The notes below the pieces were generated by a model that did not search any database, was not told the DNA's origin, and saw only the letters and a list, made by a program, of their open reading frames with translations. A program made the translations under genes and the position numbers. Of a stretch of DNA of 64,000 nucleotides, positions 58,959-64,000 are shown piece by piece (the first letter of the stretch is position 1; every line of letters starts with the position of its first letter). This DNA is from Narthecium ossifragum (taxonomy: Eukaryota > Streptophyta > Magnoliopsida > Dioscoreales > Nartheciaceae), in the NCBI GenBank assembly GCA_963920575.1, contig OY986969.1:11982615-12046614 (forward strand), read 5' to 3'.

Positions 58959-59927
58959 TAGCAAACCAGACAACAACCTCGATAAAAAAAAATTAAGATA
59001 ACAATTCACGTTCTAGACCTTGCTACCCAGCCTCAGTCCTACGACTAGATCTGAGCTGTCCGAGCCCTCGGATCGGTGATCCACCGATCGACCGTCAGCC
59101 CCACGGCACAGTTCCTCAGAACAGTGCCGGAAATCCAATTTCTTGGATTTGAATGATCAAATCAAGTTGGAAGTTGATGAAACATTTCAAGCATGTGTAA
59201 AAGATGATGGGGAAGCTAATGGTACGATCAAAACACGATTTTGATGGTTAAATCCCAAACCTAGGTCTCAATGGCCGAAAACCGATAAAACGGCGATAAT
59301 ACGGAAACAAGCCGTTAAAATACGGAAATCGCAAGGTAGGAATACTAGAAACAAGCCATACTACACATGCATTGAACCACACAACATTGTAACATGTATT
59401 CCTACAGCGAAAGCACAAAAAGGCTATCCTAGGAGAACCCGATCCTAAGATCGAGGTAGAAACACCTACCTGAACAAGCAGGGCAGCTCCTCCACGCATC
59501 CTCCAACTCCGATCGCCGGAATCCGCTCCTCGAAAGCCGCGCTCCGAAGCCCTAGCACCGTCGGTTGGAGAGAGGAAGAGAGAACGACAGGAGAAGAAAG
59601 AATGAAAGAAAGAGATAGAAGAGAAAGGGTTTAAATAGAAAGCTGGAATCGATTACAGCCGTCCGATTCGATCTCTCCCGATCGAGCTCCGATCTTCCGA
59701 TCGGAAGCGCCCTTAAGGTTCTAATCAATCACATACATCAATCAAAGGCAGTGTGTGCCACGCGGGTGTGAAACTGACCATCAGGGAGCATATTTACCAA
59801 AATGCCACTGGGGTCAAAAACAGTGATGCGATCAACCGATTGCATCGCAAGGCCAACCGAGCCAAACCGCAAACCCAGACCCTCGACCTAACGCGGTCGG
59901 ACCAGGTTGGAGGTACGGGTCCTCACA
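58959..59927 (-). repeat. Family E LTR fragment (minus strand)
   Basis: Its start on the minus strand, TGTGAGGACCCGTACC, is at 59927. It contains a leader-like GA/GC segment (59470-59600) and GGTAG...CTACC (59455-59469). It is inserted in a fragment of X-type LTR; the left part is truncated near element I. Confidence 0.72.
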
Positions 59928-60046
59928 AGCAGTGTCGGTTTCCTTCTTGTGAGTTAGCAGTGTTGGTTTCCTGCTTACTGAGCGTGACCCGTCGTGTGAC
60001 CAACTCGACTGGAAGATCATGATTGAGGATCTCAGGGACACGCGAT
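59928..60046 (+). repeat. Short X-type LTR fragment
   Basis: Matches 31245-31320 (GCAGTGTTGGTTTCCTGC and CTCAGGGACACGCG). Remains of the target in which the E fragment and element H lie. Confidence 0.6.
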
Positions 60047-61082
60047 TGTTAGTCCTAATAGTGTTTTGATGATGCCAATATGTTCCTAAATGTGAAAATA
60101 TATATGTGATAAAATATATGTTGAATACATGCTTTAATTTTCATATTTGAGAAATGTTATTGCCCACGGACGATGCGACGGTCGACCGTGGAATCGACCG
60201 CGGGCTATGAAGAGATCGACCATGGAAAGCGGCGGTCGATGGAAGCATCGACCGCGAAGGATAAAAGTAGCAACGGTCGATGGACCGATTGACCGTGGCC
60301 TATGTGACTTGGTTGAGGAGAAGCGACGGTCGAACAAGGCATTGACCCTGGGAAGTGTTTTTCCTCACAGAGCCTCACAGACGATGTGATGGTCAGTGCG
60401 ACGGTGGACCATGGAGCTTGAAGGTCGATGCGTGGATCGACCGCGGCTCAAGAAGATCGCCCCGGACGATGTGGCGAACGATGCAACGGTCGACCGCCAG
60501 TCAGAAAACTAGCCGTTAAAGAGCCGTTGCAGAAAAGCAAAGTGGTCGTTGGGAGCTACTTTTTGAGCTCTTAAAGCTCAAGTATATATGGGAAGACCCA
60601 AGAAACTTCGTGTAAGACTAAGGGAGATAGTAGTTTACATTGTGACAAGTTTTAGTCTTCTTTTGAAAGCTTAAATCTTTGTAAACCTACTTCAAGTTAT
60701 GAAGTAGACTTTGTGAGAAATCTCCAAGAGTTGCTTAGAGTGATTTGTAAAGTTCTCAAGCACCCGAAAGCTTGAGGGGGAGCTCCAGCAGTTGTTGGAG
60801 GATTTGTAAGGTTACCAAGCACCCGGAAGCTTGTTGGGAAAACTTATAAGGAAGGATTACAAGTAGTGGAACCTCAAGGAGGACCTTGAGTGAAGTGGAT
60901 GTAGGCAAGGTTGGTCGAACCACTATAAAATCTGGTGCAAGTCTCCTAACTCTTTCTTCATTACTTGCTTTATTTATTGCTTTTATATCTAAACAGGCAT
61001 ACTAGTCTTCTAGCATTCTATCTAGGTTTTCATCTATTGTATTTCCGCAAAACAGTCCAATTCACCCCCCCTTGAACCTTCA
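60047..61082 (+). repeat. 5' LTR of element H (1.04 kb)
   Basis: TGTTAGTCC to TTGAACCTTCA. TATA-like TATATATG near 60583. The palindrome cluster at 60170-60500 lies directly upstream. Confidence 0.92.
60170..60500. promoter_or_regulatory. GGTCGACC/GGTCGATC cluster upstream of TATA (copia LTR)
   Basis: About ten sites of the form GGTCGA(C/T)C, GATCGACC or one-base variants in 330 bp, ending about 85 bp before TATATATG. Compare the GATCGATC arrays in the gypsy LTRs: the same GRTCGAYC class and the same position. Confidence 0.5.
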
Positions 61083-61083
61083 A

Positions 61084-61096
61084 TTGGTATCAGAGT
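61084..61096 (+). other. Primer-binding site, tRNA-iMet type (element H)
   Basis: TTGGTATCAGAG follows the 5' LTR by one or two bases. Confidence 0.88.
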
Positions 61097-61145
61097 CTCG
61101 TCTCTAAATTCGAGGTTTAACGATCCTAGAGGATCCTAGGTATAG

Positions 61146-62855
61146 ATGGAAAACCAACTAAGACAATCTACCAATAGGCCTCCCTACTTTGATAGAGAAA
61201 ATTACAATTATTGGAAGACTAGGATGGAAATTTTTATCCAATCCTTAGACTATGAAGCTTGGCTTACCATTGAGGATGGACCATTCATTCCTAATAAAAT
61301 GTATGAAGGAAGGGATGTACCCAAGCTTAAGAGTGAGTACACTCCATCCGACATAAGGAAATTGGAAATCAATGTTAAAGCCAAATGCTTTCTTATTTAT
61401 GCATTGAGCCCCAATGAATTTAGTAGAATTACATATGAGGGAACCAACCGAATTAAGGAGACTAGGATATGTATGCTTGTTCATGACTATGAATTGTTTT
61501 GCATGAAGAAAAATGAGTCCATTAGTGAAATGTTTACACGCTTTAATAATATTTTGAATGTGCTTCAATCTCTTGGCAGATCTTATGCTAATGACGAAAT
61601 TGTAAGAAGGATACTTAGGTGTCTACCTAAAGCATGGGATTCCAAGCTGACGGCGATTGAAGAAGCCAAAGAACTTTCCAAGCTATCACTTGATGAGCTC
61701 ATGGGTTCACTCATGACCTATGAGATGAGCTTGAAGAAGAGCAACAATAAAGGAGAGAAGAAAGAAAAATCGGTTGCATTCAAGTCATCATACCAAGATT
61801 CATCAAGTTCAAGTGATGAAGAATCGGATTCAATCGATGAGGAATTGGCATCAATTACAAGAAAAATCAAAAGGATGCTCAATCGCCAAGGAGGGAAGAA
61901 AATTTTCAAGAAGAAAACCTCCGAAGGTGAAAAATCAAACTCTACTTCATCTAATTCAAATGACAATATATGTTATGAGTGTAGAAAGCCCGGACACTAC
62001 AAGCCCGATTACCCTCGACTCAAGAAGCCAACAAAGAAGAATTTCAAGAAAAAGAAAAGTATGGTGGCAACTTGGAGTGAAAGCGATAAGGATTCTTCCT
62101 CCAATGAAAAAGCATAAGAAAAAACAAATATTTGTCTAATGGCCATCAGGGACGAGGAAGAAGATCATGAGGTAAATGATGAGCTAGCTTTTGATGAACT
62201 TTTTGAAACTTATCATTCCTTAACTAAAGATTTCAAGTTCCTTAAAAAGAAATATTATGCTTCATGTAAAGACTTGAAGAAGCTAGAACAAGAAAAACTA
62301 GACATCATGTATAGAATTGACTTATTGAAAAATGAGAACAAATGCATGATGAGTAAGACATCTAGTGATGATCATGCCTCACTTAGAAAAGAACTTGAAA
62401 ATTGCAAATGTGAGCATGACAGTTTACAAAATAACTCAAGTAACTTACAAAAGGAAATCATCATTTTGAGAGAATCAAAAAGGGATCTCACCCTTGAAAA
62501 TAATGATTTGAAAATTACTCTTTCTAAGTTTATGAAGAGTGAGATCATACTTAATGAAATCCTTGATAGCCAACATAGCTCATTGAACAAAAATGGAATT
62601 GGCTATAATCCAAGGAAGGTGAATAATCTCAAAAAGACAAGCTTTGTTAAAGCATCATCTCATCCTTCTAGATTTACAAAAATACCTACTTGTCACTATC
62701 GTTGTAAAATAGGACATATTGCTCCTAATTGCTATTTGATAAAGAATGTAAGTGCTAACACCTTTTGGATTCCAAAGCATTCATCTTATATGTACCTTTC
62801 AAGAACTAAGGATGGTGGACCCAAAAAGGTTTGGGTACCAAAAATCAAGACATGA
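61146..62855 (+). pseudogene. gag of element H, one internal stop
   Basis: ATG 61146; one frame to the stop at 62853-62855, broken only by TAA at 62115-62117. The N-terminus has NYNYWKTRMEIFIQS and WLTIEDGPF, as in SIRE/Maximus-like gag; a Ser-rich stretch and Lys-rich linker precede the first zinc knuckle starting at Cys276 (CYECRKPGHYKPDY), whose last Cys is Tyr. After the stop there is a Glu/Lys-rich, probably coiled-coil region (about 62200-62560) and a second, altered knuckle (CHYRCK). About 17 codons present in element I near SRIS..ITN are missing here. Inactive as a whole. Confidence 0.87.
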
Positions 62856-62995
62856 TTTGTGTTAGGGTTGCTTGAGATCCAATTGTCAAGACAAATTCAA
62901 AAGAAAATGGTGATATCCTGATGGTGGATGCTCAAGGCATATGGTGAGGACAAGAAAATGTTTCCAAGAAAAGAAGGTAAGCTAAATAGACATCG
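62856..62995 (+). pseudogene. Vestigial protease start of element H
   Basis: Reads W-stop-YPDGGCSRHM where copia proteases have a W-x-x-DSGCSRHM-type active site; the Ser of DSG is Gly and a stop lies just before. The frame ends soon after, and no integrase or RT follows. Element I shows the same damage pattern. Confidence 0.6.
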
Positions 62996-64000
62996 AATGA
63001 TTCTTCCAATGATATGAAGTCTTGATTCCTCCATTTTCATTTGGCAATTCAAAATAGTTATAGTAAATTTTATCCTATGATTTATTTTACTTATCAAGTC
63101 TTTCTTATTTATTTAAAAATGAATCCTTAAAAGGATTTAATCTTGGTTAAAATCTTGTATCTTGATTAATTTTAAAAGAGGTCATATGGTCATATTTTGC
63201 ATTATAATGCTTACCAATTTGAAATGAATTTTAATCATCTTTCATGAGAAATTGTGACTTGTATGCACCACTTGCTTCAATTCCTCAAATTGTTTCGTGC
63301 AATAGAAAAGTGGTATGTGAGTTCTTAAATACTCATTTTCACACACATACACTCATGTGCTATTTTTTTGATTAAATGCATGAATTCCATGTTTAATGAC
63401 TTGTTTTAGCTCATAATATTCAATTACATGTGTATGCAAAATTTCATGAAATTATTGATTCAAAAATCATTTTAAATCAAATTACAAAATTCATTTCCTG
63501 GAAGTGACGGTCGACCGTGAGTTCACTTGGATCGACTATGACTACGCAATATTTAATGAAATGCTCAAATCATACTCGAAGGTCGACCGCCACCGGTTGT
63601 GTCACATTCTTTTTAAATTTATCATCGCATCTCATTTTAAAAATAATTTTTCAATAATTTGGATTTGGGGGAGATAAAGGAACTTATGGTTGGGGAGTAC
63701 TTTATTTAAATGGGTTTAAACATTTTTTTAAAAAATATATCCCCTACTTCTTTTAGTATCATGAGTATTTTAATTGATTAAATATCAATCCTCCATTAGT
63801 GATCAATTTCTTTTTTACTCTATCCCCACTTTTTGATGATGCCATAGGGGGAGATAAATTATGATTTGCCACTAATCGTGATATTAGTTAAAGAAGTGAT
63901 TATACTAAAAGAAAAATTATCTTGTCATAATATCATGGATAGAACTTTTCAAGATCATATGACGAATTTTTTGCATTTTAGTACTCCCAAAGTTCACTTT
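62996..64000 (+). other. Element H spacer, non-coding
   Basis: AT-rich, no ORF of note. GGTCGACCG-type motifs occur at 63508-63590. Two GGGGGAGATAAA polypurine-like tracts (about 63667 and 63848) suggest that the 3' LTR lies beyond the window. Confidence 0.65.

Larger units (their letters stand above)
60047..64000 (+). mobile_element. Element H: gag-only SIRE/Maximus-like copia element (3' end outside window)
   Basis: 5' LTR, iMet primer site, gag, vestigial protease and a non-coding spacer with GGGGGAGATAAA tracts typical of the 3' side of SIRE-like elements. No pol. The probable left target pentamer is GCGAT (60042-60046). Confidence 0.87.

Noticed and set aside
1..64000. Host genes, tRNA or rRNA genes
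   Set aside because: Every sizeable ORF was assigned to a transposable element or a repeat by-product. The tRNA-like sequences seen are primer-binding sites of 12-18 bp only.

Overview
The window is plant nuclear DNA made almost entirely of LTR retrotransposons and their debris. I recognise no host gene, rRNA, tRNA or CRISPR array. The evidence is Athila-type Ty3/gypsy gag-pol, Tekay/Del-type chromovirus pieces (tRNA-iMet primer site, chromodomain-like pol end), SIRE/Maximus-like Ty1/copia gag, a probable Helitron, and primer sites matching plant tRNA-Asp and tRNA-iMet. This suggests a flowering plant with a large, repeat-rich genome, probably in a gene-poor region. I cannot name the species.

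Layout. (1) 1-7311: 3' part of an Athila-type element (A) with an open 1,557+ codon gag-pol and its 3' LTR. (2) 7312-17506: a long minus-strand LTR (family E), split by a complete element (B, 8148-15799, target duplication CTGGG) that has gag and protease but no RT or integrase. (3) 17507-19362: an AT-rich foldback element, minisatellite-like sequence and a Tekay-type LTR fragment. (4) 19363-24343: minus-strand remnant D (RNase H-integrase, 3' region, LTR), the autonomous relative of B. (5) 24637-36322: one LTR (family X) holding a stack of nested solo LTRs with exact 5-bp target duplications. (6) 36323-42654: Tekay-type LTRs and internal remnants in tandem, with one LTR serving two internal regions. 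(7) 42655-48569: element C, a pol-less relative of A. (8) 48570-54907: another family E LTR holding a Tekay-type solo LTR and a probable Helitron (51655-53915). (9) 54908-60046: further LTR pieces and a minus-strand gag-only copia element (I). (10) 60047-64000: a plus-strand gag-only copia element (H) running off the window.

How the parts fit. A/C and D/B look like two autonomous/non-autonomous pairs. Each pair shares LTR type and 3' non-coding region, but B and C carry, in place of pol, the same unidentified coding block. H and I are also gag-only and share a damaged protease start. The most unusual signal is that nearly all LTR families here, from both the gypsy and copia superfamilies, carry clusters of one 8-bp palindrome class, GRTCGAYC (mostly GATCGATC or GGTCGACC), usually just upstream of the putative TATA box. 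Other signals are a His/Asp-rich decapeptide repeat in C, a covarying hairpin after pol, a conserved leader hairpin, and a perfect 29-bp hairpin at a truncation point. Family letters (A-E, X, H, I, TEK) are labels for this window only.
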